From the NCBI GenBank assembly GCA_017961585.1, contig JAGCWX010000013.1:1-64000 (forward strand): 64,000 nucleotides of DNA, written 5' to 3'. Of the stretch, positions 1-9,391 are shown one piece after another; the first letter of the stretch is position 1, and each line of letters begins with the position of its first letter. The DNA comes from Elusimicrobiaceae bacterium (GTDB lineage: Bacteria > Elusimicrobiota > Elusimicrobia > Elusimicrobiales > Elusimicrobiaceae). The notes under the pieces are model-generated. The model was not told the DNA's origin. It made no database searches and saw only the letters and a list, made by a program, of their open reading frames with translations. The translations under genes were made by a program, and so were the position numbers.

Positions 1-1
1 A

Positions 2-3000
2 CAACCTGCACCGGTAGCGGCTCCCGCCAAAACGTTGGATGAAGCCACGGTTACTAAAGAGATTGTTGCCATGGTAGCTGAAAAGACCGGCTATCCCGAA
101 GATATGTTGGAACGTGATTTGGATATGGAAGCCGACTTGGGTATTGATACGGTCAAGCAGGCGGAAATGTTTGCCAGCATGCGCGATCACTACGGTATCA
201 CCCAACAAGAAGGCATTCAATTAAAGGATTATCCGACGATTCGCCATTGCATTAAATTTGTACTTGATAACACGGGCAAACCGGCTGCGGTTGCAACGCC
301 TGCACCGGCGGCCCAACCGGCCCCAGCGGTAACACCTGCACCTGTGGCACAACCTGCACCGGCTGCAACCCTTCAACCTAGCGTTGAGCCGCAACCCGAA
401 CTAGCTACTTCGTCTGCGCGTATTGTGGCAGAAAATATTGAGGCCCCCAACGCAGATGCCTTAGCAACCAGCCCGACGGCACCTGTTGAAAAACGGGAGT
501 CGCTAGCGGAACGCCCGGAACGTGCCGGATATCAAGGTGAACATTGCCACGAGAAGAAACTGCGCTATGTTCCCACGGTGGCGGATGCTCCGCTTGCTCA
601 ACGCCAAGAACGCCGTTTATCCAAAGATCGCACGGTACTCATTTTTGCAGATAACTCGCAGCTTATTAAGGCCTATCAAGAGGAATGCAAAGAACTGGGC
701 GTTAAATACCACGTGTTTACCACGCTTAAGACACGTAGCAAAAATACAACCATTATGAATTGGGAATCCTACGAAGAAACCGAAGCGGCCTTAAAGGCCT
801 ACGCGCAGGAAGATCCTAATATCCAAGGGATTGTATATCTATTAGGTGCTACGGTTAAAAAGTTTGACAAAAAACTGAGCCCGCATAATGAGCTGACCAA
901 ATACGTTATGCCACTGTTTATTGCCTTGCGCGTATTTGAAAAAGGGCTTGCCAACCGCACGGATGCCGATACCTTCTTTGCGGTAAATACTAAGATTGAC
1001 GGTAACTTTGGTTACTTTACCAAAGATGAGTTTAACCCGATTGTGGGTGCCCTTTGCGGTGGAACGACGTGCTTTAGAAAAGACGTATATGAACGCACGG
1101 GAGCTATCAGCAAATTGATGGACTTTGAACCCACCACAACCCCCGATGAAATGGCTCAAAAGACCATGGACGAAGTACTCCATGGGGATATGCGCCTGAT
1201 GATTGGTACACGTGGTGGAGTGCGTTCAACCATCTTGTCGCTGCCTACTCGGTTAGACCGCCGCACCAAACATTTTGATTTGGCGGGCAAAACTATTATC
1301 TTTACCGGTTCGGGCCGCGGCATCGGCGCGATGCTCAGCCAAAAAATTGCCGCACAGTACCATAGCAAAATTATCGTCTTGGATATTATTGAAATCCAAG
1401 AAAAAACGCCGCTATGGGCTACCATGAACCAAGCCGAATTGGATGCTTTAAAGAAACAAATGTGGGAAGATTTAAAAGCCGATCCTACGCAAAAAGCTAC
1501 CCCCGTGTTATTGGAACGGGCCTTCGGCCGAGTGAAAGATTCCGTCACGCTTTATAATAACTTGCAAAAGTTGCGTGAACTGGGAAGCGAAGTGGAATAC
1601 TATCATTGCGACGTGATGAACGCGGCGATGATGAAAGAAGTCTGCACCAAAATTAAAGCCAAAAACGGCCGTGTAGACGGGCTTATCCACTTTGCGGGGT
1701 TGGAGCGCTCTAAACTTATTTACGATAAAGACCCGGTGGAATATTACCGTATCTTTGACGTAAAAGCCACCAGCTTTGGCACCTTCTTAGCTAATAACAT
1801 TGTGCGCGACGATGGCTTCTTCGCTTTTGCTTCGTCTATTGCCGGCAAATACGGCAACTTGGGTCAAAGCGATTACGCCAGCGCCAATGATTATTTGGCC
1901 AAGTCTTCCATCTCGCTAACTAACCAAGGGTATCGCTCGGTAAGCATTGCGATGAGTGCCTACAAAAATGTAGGTATGGGTGTGCGCGCCGGCGTGGAAA
2001 CATTCCTGCGTTCCAACGGGGTAGATTTTGTGGATCCCGAAGACGGTATGCAGATCTTCTTGGACGAAATTGTATACGGCCAAGTACCGGAAATTATTTT
2101 GACCGGTTCGCTGGGACGTTTGGATTGGGATCATCAACTTAAAATTGATTGGGATGAAATTGGCGCTACCGCTCCTTCTACTCCCGACGATTCAGATGAT
2201 ACCCCCAAGGGTGGGCCGGTAGCTGCGCCCGCACCCAAGGTGGCTGCTAAACCGGCGGTGGCGGTAGCTGTGGCACCGGCACCTGCTCCTGCTAAAGTAG
2301 AGACCAAAGGGCCGGATGTGTCCAAAGCGACGCATTTTTTAGGGGAAGTAAAATCCCTTACAAAGGGGAGTGAAATCCACCTGGAAAAAGAATTTAATTT
2401 AACGTTGGACCCGTACCTGGCTGATCACGCGATTGAAGGCACCCCGTACGTGCCGGGCGTGATGGGAATTGAAACTTTCTTTGAAACGGCTACTGCGCTT
2501 ACCGGCGAAGTAACCCGCGCTTTGCAAGATGTTCACTTCTACTTGCCTATTAAACTCTTGCGCAACCGGCCGCAAGCGGTGCGTGTGATCGGCAAAGTAG
2601 TGGGGGATGACGTGGCGATGGAAATTGAGTCCGACTTTATTAACAGTAAAGGTATCAAAATGGGCAACACGCGTCGTCATTTTACAGCCAAAAAACTTAC
2701 GGATTTCACTTCTACGTGGGATCAGGTAAAAGCCCAAGCTATGACGGGCCTGGAAAGCCCCTTGCAAGTAACTGCGGCTGAAATCTATCAAAAATATTTC
2801 CACGGTCCGTCCTTCCAGGTATTGGGCGGAATTGTGCGCGTAAATGAAAAGGAATCCTTAGCTATTTACAACACAACCCCGCGTCCGCAATGGAACGACG
2901 GCCCGCGTACCCTCTTGGCCAACCCCATGCTTATTGAAGCGGCGTTCCAATGCTGCGGGTTCCAGGATATGTCTATCGCCCGTAAAATGACTTTGCCGGA

Positions 3001-3175
3001 CGGCATCTACGAAGTAGCTGTGCTGAATAATCAGTTGCCGCCGGCCCGGTTGTATCTATACGGTGTGAATAGAGGCAATACCGCGGATGGGAAAACTTTA
3101 CACGATGCCTACGTGTTTGATGCACAAGGTAATGTGTGGGTGGAAGTCCACGGATATCAAGCTATCGGACAATAA
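2..3175 (+). CDS. Polyketide/PUFA-synthase-like multidomain protein, C-terminal part (ACP-KR-DH)
   Basis: The frame is open to the left edge, so this is the C-terminal part of a larger type I synthase. Counting from the TTG at 35: an acyl-carrier-like domain at about 1-80 (motif [11 protein letters not shown]), a Pro/Ala-rich linker, a ketoreductase at about 165-690 with the NAD(P)-binding TGSGRGIG near 425 and the catalytic YASAN near 612, a second Pro/Ala linker, then a double-hotdog dehydratase at about 760-1046 with [12 protein letters not shown] near 797 and FHGPSF near 921. The upstream Pro/Ala-rich stretch suggests that further ACP or KS/AT modules lie outside the window. The carrier attachment position is Thr (codon 149-151) rather than the usual Ser. 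A phosphopantetheinyl transferase follows with a 1-nt overlap. The product is unknown; PUFA-synthase-like lipid or polyketide are the options. Confidence 0.9.
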   Translation, partial: QPAPVAAPAKTLDEATVTKEIVAMVAEKTGYPEDMLERDLDMEADLGIDTVKQAEMFASMRDHYGITQQEGIQLKDYPTIRHCIKFVLDNTGKPAAVATPAPAAQPAPAVTPAPVAQPAPAATLQPSVEPQPELATSSARIVAENIEAPNADALATSPTAPVEKRESLAERPERAGYQGEHCHEKKLRYVPTVADAPLAQRQERRLSKDRTVLIFADNSQLIKAYQEECKELGVKYHVFTTLKTRSKNTTIMNWESYEETEAALKAYAQEDPNIQGIVYLLGATVKKFDKKLSPHNELTKYVMPLFIALRVFEKGLANRTDADTFFAVNTKIDGNFGYFTKDEFNPIVGALCGGTTCFRKDVYERTGAISKLMDFEPTTTPDEMAQKTMDEVLHGDMRLMIGTRGGVRSTILSLPTRLDRRTKHFDLAGKTIIFTGSGRGIGAMLSQKIAAQYHSKIIVLDIIEIQEKTPLWATMNQAELDALKKQMWEDLKADPTQKATPVLLERAFGRVKDSVTLYNNLQKLRELGSEVEYYHCDVMNAAMMKEVCTKIKAKNGRVDGLIHFAGLERSKLIYDKDPVEYYRIFDVKATSFGTFLANNIVRDDGFFAFASSIAGKYGNLGQSDYASANDYLAKSSISLTNQGYRSVSIAMSAYKNVGMGVRAGVETFLRSNGVDFVDPEDGMQIFLDEIVYGQVPEIILTGSLGRLDWDHQLKIDWDEIGATAPSTPDDSDDTPKGGPVAAPAPKVAAKPAVAVAVAPAPAPAKVETKGPDVSKATHFLGEVKSLTKGSEIHLEKEFNLTLDPYLADHAIEGTPYVPGVMGIETFFETATALTGEVTRALQDVHFYLPIKLLRNRPQAVRVIGKVVGDDVAMEIESDFINSKGIKMGNTRRHFTAKKLTDFTSTWDQVKAQAMTGLESPLQVTAAEIYQKYFHGPSFQVLGGIVRVNEKESLAIYNTTPRPQWNDGPRTLLANPMLIEAAFQCCGFQDMSIARKMTLPDGIYEVAVLNNQLPPARLYLYGVNRGNTADGKTLHDAYVFDAQGNVWVEVHGYQAIGQ

Positions 3176-3798
3176 TGTCTTATTTGCTAGAAGTAGTTGA
3201 TTTGAAAAATCTGCCCCCGGCCGAAACGGTATTAAGCCAGCGGGAACAAGCGTTTTACCAAACGCTTAAACTCCCCAAGCGCAGGACCGAATGGTTCGGG
3301 GTCAGATTGGCTTTGAAGAAATTATTGTCCGCCCGTACGGGCAAAGCACTGCCCGATTTTACCCTACTGGCCAAAGAACGTATCGGCAAACCAATGATTA
3401 CAGTGGGGGAAAAAGAATTCTCTATTCCTTTTAGTTTAACGCATAGCAACGGGTATGCCGTGGCGGCTATTGCGCCGGATGCTAAATATATAGGTATTGA
3501 TTTGGAAAAAATTGCCCCGCGTATTAACGCGTGGAAGACCGATTTTTTTCACCCATCTGAACTTACGCAAGAGAGCGACGAGTTTTTAACTTCCCTTTGG
3601 ACTCAAAAAGAGGCCTTAGTAAAATTACTAGGCAGTGGCCTTACTGTGAATAGTTTTGACGTTCGCACCGTAAATGGGGCCCCTGTTTTTTTAGGCCGCG
3701 CCCTGGAAATTTACACGGCGTTGGGCTCCCCAAAAATTACGTTGGAAAAATTAGACTTACTCCCCGGTTTTTGCTTTAGCGTGGCGGTAGGAAAATAA
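3175..3798 (+). CDS. 4'-phosphopantetheinyl transferase (Sfp/AcpT superfamily)
   Basis: This enzyme should transfer phosphopantetheine from CoA to carrier domains of the upstream synthase. The protein has 207 residues, typical of the family. It shows the two Mg/CoA-binding signatures: GIDLEKI near residue 108 and WTQKEALVK near 142. The ATG at 3175 is chosen because it overlaps the synthase stop codon by one base (TAATG), implying translational coupling; an ATG 13 codons upstream would lie inside the synthase. Whether it also serves the fatty-acid ACP cannot be told from the sequence. Confidence 0.9.
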   Translation: MSYLLEVVDLKNLPPAETVLSQREQAFYQTLKLPKRRTEWFGVRLALKKLLSARTGKALPDFTLLAKERIGKPMITVGEKEFSIPFSLTHSNGYAVAAIAPDAKYIGIDLEKIAPRINAWKTDFFHPSELTQESDEFLTSLWTQKEALVKLLGSGLTVNSFDVRTVNGAPVFLGRALEIYTALGSPKITLEKLDLLPGFCFSVAVGK

Positions 3799-3838
3799 AA
3801 GCCGGAAAATGGTAAAATATATATAGTACGGAGGATCT

Positions 3839-5443
3839 ATGATTGAACTATTTGAAGACCCTAGATTAGATAAACCCTCTAACGAACCCGCCCCGGAAAC
3901 TTTGGTGAAATTCCGCCAAGTATCCCAAGATGCCCAAAAAGGCGCCGGGGAAGAACGTGTCAAAGCCCAGCACGACAAGGGCAAAATGACCGCCCGGGAA
4001 CGTATCTCTTACCTATTAGATAAAGACAGTTTTATTGAAATTAAGAGCTTGATGGAAAGCTCCTGCAGCGATTTTGGAATTAAAGATAAACATATCAAAG
4101 GGGACGGTGTAATCACCGGTTTCGGGCGTATTAACGGGCGCGAAGTAGCCCTGTATGCCCAAGATTTTACGCAGCTGGGCGGCTCTTTAGGGTTGGCCCA
4201 CGCGCAAAAAATTGCGGCCTTGATGGACCGCGCGATTGACGCCAAAATCCCGGTTATCGGATTGTTGGACTCCGGCGGGGCCCGTATCCAAGAAGGGGTA
4301 GATAGTTTGAACGGATTTGGTGAAATTTTTTACCGCAATGTAAAAGCTTCCGGCCTTATCCCGCAAATTTCTATCATTTTAGGTCCCTGTGCGGGCGGTG
4401 CGGCTTATTCCCCGGCACTTACGGATTTTATTTTTATGGTAGAAGGCATTAGCCATATGTTTATTACCGGGCCCGGCGCTGTAAAGGCCGCCACCGGTGA
4501 AGAAGTAGATTTTGACACGTTGGGCGGCAGTGCCCCGCATAGCGAAAAAAGCGGCGTGTGCCAATTTGTGGCTAAGTCCGAACAGGATTGTTTCCGCCAA
4601 GTGCGTGAATTGCTTTCGTTCTTGCCGCAAAATTGCGAAGAAACTTCGCCCTTGCAAACCACAAGCGATTTGATAAGCCGCCAAGTTCCCGTGCTTGAGA
4701 GTGTGTGTGAAATGGACCCCAAGAAACCGTTTCGTGTTCACCACGTGATTTGGCGCTTGGCCGATGATTTTGGATTTTTTGAAATCCACCAAAATTTTGC
4801 CAAGAACGTAGTAACGGGTTTTATCCGTTTAGGCGGGCAAGTGGTGGGCGTGGTTGCCAATAACCCGGCTGTAATGGGCGGCGCCCTTGATTGCAACGCT
4901 AGCGACAAGGCGGCCCGCTTCATCCGCTTTTTAAATGCATTTAATATCCCCTTGCTGACGCTGGTAGACACGGGCGGTTACTTGCCCGGTGTAGCCCAGG
5001 AACACGGCGGGATTATCCGCCACGGGGCGAAGCTCTTGTATGCATATGCCGAGGCCACAATTCCTAAAGTAACATTGGTACTGCGCAAGGCCTATGGCGG
5101 TGCGTATATTGCTATGGGATCTAAATATTTGCATGGGGATTTTAACTTTGCATTCCCGTCGGCCGAAATTGCCGTAATGGGCCCGCGCGGCGCGGTAGAA
5201 ATTTTGTACTCGCGCGATTTGAAAAAAGAAACCGACGAGGCCAAAAAAGAGGCGTTGAAAGAAAAAATGACGCAGGAATATTCCGATAAGTTTGCCTCGC
5301 CTTATCAAGCCGCCACCAACGGTTCTATTGATGAAGTAATTGAGCCCGCACAAGCGCGCCAAAAGATTATCCGTGCTTTTGAAGTATTAAAGAAAAAACG
5401 GGATCCAAAACGGAACCCCCGCAAAGGGAACATCCCGCTATAA
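3839..5443 (+). CDS. Acyl-CoA carboxylase, carboxyltransferase subunit (PccB/MmdA family)
   Basis: This 534-residue protein belongs to the carboxyltransferase family that moves CO2 between biotin and acyl-CoA (propionyl-/methylmalonyl-CoA class). Both crotonase-like halves are visible: GGSLGLAHAQK and LLDSGGARIQEG in the N half, and DTGGYLPG with KAYGGAYIAMGSK in the C half. A strong GGAGG ribosome-binding site precedes the ATG. No biotin carboxylase or biotin carrier is in the window, so it may use subunits encoded elsewhere, or belong to a Na+-pumping decarboxylase complex. Its position after the synthase suggests it could supply malonyl- or methylmalonyl-CoA, which is inference. Confidence 0.9.
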   Translation: MIELFEDPRLDKPSNEPAPETLVKFRQVSQDAQKGAGEERVKAQHDKGKMTARERISYLLDKDSFIEIKSLMESSCSDFGIKDKHIKGDGVITGFGRINGREVALYAQDFTQLGGSLGLAHAQKIAALMDRAIDAKIPVIGLLDSGGARIQEGVDSLNGFGEIFYRNVKASGLIPQISIILGPCAGGAAYSPALTDFIFMVEGISHMFITGPGAVKAATGEEVDFDTLGGSAPHSEKSGVCQFVAKSEQDCFRQVRELLSFLPQNCEETSPLQTTSDLISRQVPVLESVCEMDPKKPFRVHHVIWRLADDFGFFEIHQNFAKNVVTGFIRLGGQVVGVVANNPAVMGGALDCNASDKAARFIRFLNAFNIPLLTLVDTGGYLPGVAQEHGGIIRHGAKLLYAYAEATIPKVTLVLRKAYGGAYIAMGSKYLHGDFNFAFPSAEIAVMGPRGAVEILYSRDLKKETDEAKKEALKEKMTQEYSDKFASPYQAATNGSIDEVIEPAQARQKIIRAFEVLKKKRDPKRNPRKGNIPL

Positions 5444-5454
5444 GGAGAATCAAT

Positions 5455-5757
5455 ATGAAAAGAACCATGTTAGCCGTAGCCGGGGCCTTGTTGTTGGGCG
5501 CGTGTGCTACCCCCAGCACCGAAGTAGGTATTGCGTTGTTTAACGATACGGTTCAACCGCTTATGGTAACCGGCAATACCGGCACCAAAGTAGGCCGTGC
5601 GTGTGCCAAAAATTATCTCGGGCTAGTTATTACGGGTGATATGTCCGTAGAAGCCGCCAAGAAAGACGGCAAAATTACACAAGTAGCTTCCGTAAATAAA
5701 GAAGTGAAAGGGTATGCTTTGTATGCCGAGGTTTGCACGGTAGTAACCGGCAGATAA
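5455..5757 (+). CDS. TRL-like family lipoprotein
   Basis: A 100-residue protein with a lipoprotein signal peptide; the lipobox LLGAC puts the acylated Cys near residue 17. The mature part matches the pattern of TRL-like proteins: GNTGTKVGRAC, then NYLGLVITGDMSVEAAKKDGKI, then a GYALYAEV end. The function of the family is not established. It starts 11 nt after the carboxyltransferase stop with AAGGAG in between, so it is probably co-transcribed, and a strong terminator follows. Confidence 0.8.
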   Translation: MKRTMLAVAGALLLGACATPSTEVGIALFNDTVQPLMVTGNTGTKVGRACAKNYLGLVITGDMSVEAAKKDGKITQVASVNKEVKGYALYAEVCTVVTGR

Positions 5758-5779
5758 GAGATTGGTTTAGTTACTAATG

Positions 5780-5817
5780 TCCCCGGCTCATTTTGAGCCG
5801 GGGATTTTGTTATTTTT
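5780..5817 (+). terminator. Intrinsic terminator after the TRL-like gene
   Basis: A perfect 11-bp stem (5780-5790 with 5794-5804, core CCCCGGCTCA) and a 3-nt loop are followed by a T-rich tail. It closes the synthase/carboxylase operon. Confidence 0.9.
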
Positions 5818-5843
5818 GACGAAAGAGAGTAAATAAAATATAA

Positions 5844-5986
5844 AGTGTCATTCCCGAAGGCCGCAATCGGGGATGACACTTTATTCAATAAACTGTCACC
5901 CTGAACTTGATTCAGGGTCTTCCACGCCTGTTGTTGCTGTTTGTAAACAGCGTGCGTGGAAGATTCCGTATCAAGTACGGAATGAC
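5844..5986. repeat. Palindromic repeat island A
   Basis: Two structures lie side by side. The first is a near-perfect inverted repeat (5844-5857 with 5867-5880) starting AGTGTCAT. The second is a compound dyad: a half unit at 5894-5927 (TGTCA, a small hairpin, then TCTTCCACGC) and its inverted copy at 5953-5986 (GCGTGGAAGAT, a small hairpin, then TGACA), separated by a GCTGTTT/AAACAGC hairpin. The same half unit occurs three times at 45560-45714. The hairpin arms differ between copies but stay complementary. Confidence 0.85.
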
Positions 5987-6092
5987 ACTTTATGTTATAC
6001 GACGGTGGTTTTAGATATAGGTCCAAAATTGGGCCTTGTTTTTTTTGGGCGAATTCTCATTATACTATTAAGTGACGTAATAGGAGGGAGTT

Positions 6093-6631
6093 ATGAAAAA
6101 CGGATTCACGCTCTTAGAGCTGTTAGTAGTAGTGTTAATCATCGGTATTTTGGCGGGGTAGCGTTGCCACAATATCAAAAAGCGGTGGCCAAAAGTCGGT
6201 TTGCGGCTTTAAAGCCCATCGCCAAAGCAGTTAAAGATGCCCAAGAGATCTGCTTTGAGGGGCATGGCGAGTATGCTGAAAATATAGAAGATTTGGATAT
6301 TCAAGTTCCACCAGAAGCAAACGTAAATACGACTTTCTTTCCCAGTGGGGACTTGTTTGTTTTTATTGTTGATGAACGTCTTGAGAATAATGCATATATA
6401 GTTGTTTTGGCACACAGTCCTAACTTCGCCAATAATACGTATTGCGCCTTTGACGAGAGCAGTGCTGAGGCCCTTTGTAAAGCGGAAGGGACGTTTGATG
6501 ATGACGCCAGTGATTCTCTTGGAATTGGAATGTATAGACTATCGGGTAATTCTTCCGGGAGTCTAATCCCAATACAGCCAGTTTGTCCTACTAAATGCTG
6601 CGATAGTATGGGAAATCCTGTTATATGTTGA
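6093..6631 (+). pseudogene. Type IV pilin-like protein, frameshifted
   Basis: The ATG at 6093 opens a class III signal and the hydrophobic N-terminal helix (GFTLLELLVVVLIIGILAG), but a TAG at 6159-6161 stops it after 22 codons. The missing continuation (VALPQYQKAVAKSR and about 150 further residues ending DSMGNPVIC) is intact in the -1 frame from 6158. Adding one G to the GGGG run at 6155-6158 restores a full pilin of about 179 residues. Either the gene is a recent pseudogene, it is switched by slippage, or one base is lost in the assembly. The ribosome-binding site and terminator are intact and the downstream frame is not eroded, so the lesion is recent. Confidence 0.85.
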
Positions 6632-6653
6632 GAATTATTTCCAAGTATTTAAA

Positions 6654-6690
6654 AATCACCCTCGCTTAGGCGAGGGTGATTTGTTTTTCA
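6654..6690. terminator. Bidirectional terminator between the pilin and malQ
   Basis: The inverted repeat ATCACCCTCGC/GCGAGGGTGAT with a TTAG loop is flanked by A and T runs. It sits between convergent genes and can serve both strands. Confidence 0.85.
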
Positions 6691-6703
6691 ATTTGCTAGA
6701 TGA

Positions 6704-9385
6704 TTAACGGCCGCTGGCGTTGAGCATTTCTTTGAGTTTGTTGTTAAACTCAGTGGCTTCCAGCAGTTTTTCCAGCGTCATGGGCATACGGTAGCGCCAA
6801 TAATGCTTGGGATTAGCCGGTACGTTGATGCGTTCCGCTTGCGGATCTTCGCCGCGTAGCACCGAATCCATAGCCGTTAAATCCTGGAATCCAATTAAGG
6901 CCAACATGGACGGACTGTTAAAGTGCTGGCGGATAATTTGTGTGCAAATTTCCGGATCTGCCTCAGCTGGGGCTTCTCCGGTTTTTTTGAGGACATTCTT
7001 CCAGAATTTTTGCGTAATTTCCGGGTTCTCTTTCCACCACGCGCGCAGCACAGACATATCGTGTGTGGACGGAGTAGCCACGGATAAATACGGATATTTG
7101 GTGATATTATCAAACGTGGCACCCAAATGTTTAGGCATGCGTTGAATTTCCAACGACAAGAGCTGCAATTTTTCCAGCACCGGTTTTACACTGGCCGGAA
7201 TCATCCCCAAGTCTTCCGCACAGGCCAACATACGGGTGCTTTGTGTGAGTGCGGGGAGTTTTTGCAGGGCTTGTTTGGCCCAAAACTCGTTATGACGTTT
7301 GAAGAAAAAGTCATTATACAGCTTGGTAAATGCTTTTTGATCCGCCGGGGATAGCGTTTTGAAATATCCGTCCGTCAGCGCGGCAATGCGCGGATGATAT
7401 TGTTGCTCGGCCTGGTGGTCTCTTACAAAAAGCACGTTGGAAATAAGCGCGTAGACCCCTTCCTTTAAGCGCATATCTTCAGCGGAAGTGTTCCCGTTAA
7501 AGTAGGCCTCCACCTTGCGTTGGGTATCATATTCCGGGCGGAGTTGATAGGTGCCGTCTTCTTGTTTTTCCAAGAAGATTTCTTTGGCTTTGGGGGCCAA
7601 GTCGCCCAGTTTTTCATTGATGTATTCTTCCGTAATAAGCGGGCGTAAAAATTCCGGCTTGAACGTCAGCCCAAAGGAGGAAATTTCTTTCTCGCTAAGC
7701 GGTAAGGCCGGGGCAAATTGACCCAACAGTCCTTCTACGCTATCGGCAGGGATTTGCCAAATACGGAAGAACCCTAAAATATGATCAATACGATAGGCAT
7801 CAAAATAATTGGCCATGTGCGTAAAGCGTAACATCCACCAGCGGTAGTTGTCTTTGGCCATTTCGTTCCAATTATACGTCGGGAATCCCCAATTCTGCCC
7901 GGTGGTAGAAAAATCATCGGGCGGGGCGCCGGCTTGCGTATTTAAGTGGAACAAGTTAGGTTGCGTCCACGTTTCTACGCTAAAAGGAGCAACGCCTATC
8001 GGCACGTCGCCTTTCAAAATTACGCCTTGAGAGCGGGCATAATCGGCCGCTTCCAAAAGTTGTGTGTGCAACACATATTGCACGTAATACCAAAAGCACA
8101 CGCGCGGATAGTCCGCATTGGCCGGGGCGCAGAATTTAATCAAATCATCATACGAGAATTGTGAAAATTCTTCCCAATCGGTAAAGCGGGCGGTTTGATA
8201 TTTATCACGCAACGTGCAGAACATAGCATACGCTGCTAACCAATGCACGTTGGCAGTGAAAAATTGACGGAAGGCGGGGGAATCCAACACTTCTTTCCCG
8301 TTGACGTCAAAGGCCGCTTGTAGCCGGTCCAACTTCAACTTAAGGGCTGCTTCGTAATTTACTTGCGGCAACGTATTAAGTTTGCGGCGTTCTTTTTCAA
8401 ATTTTTTACGGTCTTGTTTATTCGCTTCCGGTAACGCATCCGCATTGACGTAAATAGGATGCAACGCATACACCGACACGGCATTGTAAGGGTAAGAATC
8501 TTGCCAAGTGTGGGTGAGGGTTGTGTCGTTAACGGGTAAAATTTGGATGACTTTTTGGCCTGTTTTGGCCGCCCAGTCTACCAAAGATTTAAGGTCGCCA
8601 AAGTCTCCAACGCCCCAGCCATTTTTGCGCCGTAGCGAGAAGACCGGTATTACCACTCCGCCGCCGCGGAAGAGCGTAGCATCTTTAAAATGCGGACGAA
8701 GCCCTTCTAATACGTAGGCGGTTTTATCGGCAATTTCGGGCAGATTCAGCACACGGTTGGCGCCGTCTTCCCACAAAACTTTGCCGGATTTGTCGTCTTT
8801 GATAAAGAACTTATATTCCGTTTTGCCGGATATGTTGCCCGCGTCTAAGCATACAATCCATTCGTTGGGTTCTATTTCGCTAAGTGCTTTGGCTTGAGGG
8901 GCATTCCAGTTGCCCAGTTCGTTGCCGGTTCCGCAGATGTAGAGCGTTTGTCCGGCGGTCAATTGAGCAGCTTGCACCCGCAAAACCAGGGTGCGGTTGA
9001 AAAGGGTCCAGGCGGAGGCGGTGTGAACCCGCTTGTCAAACACATCGGTCATGGCTGAAGTGTACATCCACGATTCGCGCGGCAAATCTTGCCAGCAATC
9101 TTGCAAGATATAATCGCTTGCTTGTGGATCCACCGGTAAAATGCGGGGGATTAACTGCCACTCCCGGCGCATGGTTTGACCGCTGCGGCGCACTTCGTAA
9201 TGGTAAGACATGGCCAACGGTTGATTGAATTCCAAAAGAATATGCCCTGTCCAGTTCTGCCCGTCCTTAGTGGAGAGGGGAATGTTGATCTTATTTTCGT
9301 TTGCCGCGGCATGTGCGCGGTACAAAACAGCATGCAGCGTTTCGCCCCAAACTGTTTTATAGTTGATTTGAAAAGTTAATTTCAT
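6704..9385 (-). CDS. malQ: 4-alpha-glucanotransferase with two N-terminal CBM20-like domains (DPE2-like)
   Basis: An amylomaltase (GH77) that transfers glucan segments between maltodextrins; 893 residues, much longer than E. coli MalQ because of an N-terminal extension. Residues 1-240 look like two tandem starch-binding CBM20 domains (the second holds GTGNELGNWNAPQA). The catalytic region follows with YRIDHILGFFRIW (nucleophile Asp), CAEDLGMIP (acid/base Glu) and STHDMS (third acidic residue). There is no signal peptide, so it is cytoplasmic. The CBM20-GH77 order resembles plant DPE2 and some bacterial homologues. It lies 6 nt downstream of a sugar transporter, suggesting joint maltose/maltodextrin use. 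Confidence 0.93.
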   Translation of the reverse strand: MKLTFQINYKTVWGETLHAVLYRAHAAANENKINIPLSTKDGQNWTGHILLEFNQPLAMSYHYEVRRSGQTMRREWQLIPRILPVDPQASDYILQDCWQDLPRESWMYTSAMTDVFDKRVHTASAWTLFNRTLVLRVQAAQLTAGQTLYICGTGNELGNWNAPQAKALSEIEPNEWIVCLDAGNISGKTEYKFFIKDDKSGKVLWEDGANRVLNLPEIADKTAYVLEGLRPHFKDATLFRGGGVVIPVFSLRRKNGWGVGDFGDLKSLVDWAAKTGQKVIQILPVNDTTLTHTWQDSYPYNAVSVYALHPIYVNADALPEANKQDRKKFEKERRKLNTLPQVNYEAALKLKLDRLQAAFDVNGKEVLDSPAFRQFFTANVHWLAAYAMFCTLRDKYQTARFTDWEEFSQFSYDDLIKFCAPANADYPRVCFWYYVQYVLHTQLLEAADYARSQGVILKGDVPIGVAPFSVETWTQPNLFHLNTQAGAPPDDFSTTGQNWGFPTYNWNEMAKDNYRWWMLRFTHMANYFDAYRIDHILGFFRIWQIPADSVEGLLGQFAPALPLSEKEISSFGLTFKPEFLRPLITEEYINEKLGDLAPKAKEIFLEKQEDGTYQLRPEYDTQRKVEAYFNGNTSAEDMRLKEGVYALISNVLFVRDHQAEQQYHPRIAALTDGYFKTLSPADQKAFTKLYNDFFFKRHNEFWAKQALQKLPALTQSTRMLACAEDLGMIPASVKPVLEKLQLLSLEIQRMPKHLGATFDNITKYPYLSVATPSTHDMSVLRAWWKENPEITQKFWKNVLKKTGEAPAEADPEICTQIIRQHFNSPSMLALIGFQDLTAMDSVLRGEDPQAERINVPANPKHYWRYRMPMTLEKLLEATEFNNKLKEMLNASGR

Positions 9386-9391
9386 TCCAAT

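Larger units (their letters stand above)
5758..6092. other. Gene-free stretch before the broken pilin
   Basis: This 335-nt gap contains the terminator at 5780, the repeat island at 5844-5986, a short hairpin with an 8-T run (6020-6046) that resembles a terminator, a TATACT box at 6061-6066 and a TAGGAGGGA ribosome-binding site just before the pilin ATG. A reading frame runs through it from 5873, but its first part translates the repeats and is not considered a gene. Confidence 0.7.

Noticed and set aside
1156-1548. Minus-strand reading frames inside the synthase and other large genes
   Set aside because: They mirror the coding strand, lack ribosome-binding sites and encode nothing recognisable.
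5844-5986. CRISPR array
   Set aside because: The repeats are inverted and unequal in spacing, with no spacers or cas genes.
6020-6046. Terminator of an unseen gene before the pilin
   Set aside because: The hairpin has a very short loop and no upstream gene; it is noted only within the gene-free stretch.
5873-6157. Reading frame through the repeat island fused to the pilin
   Set aside because: Its first part translates palindromic repeats and has no ribosome-binding site; only the pilin part is real.
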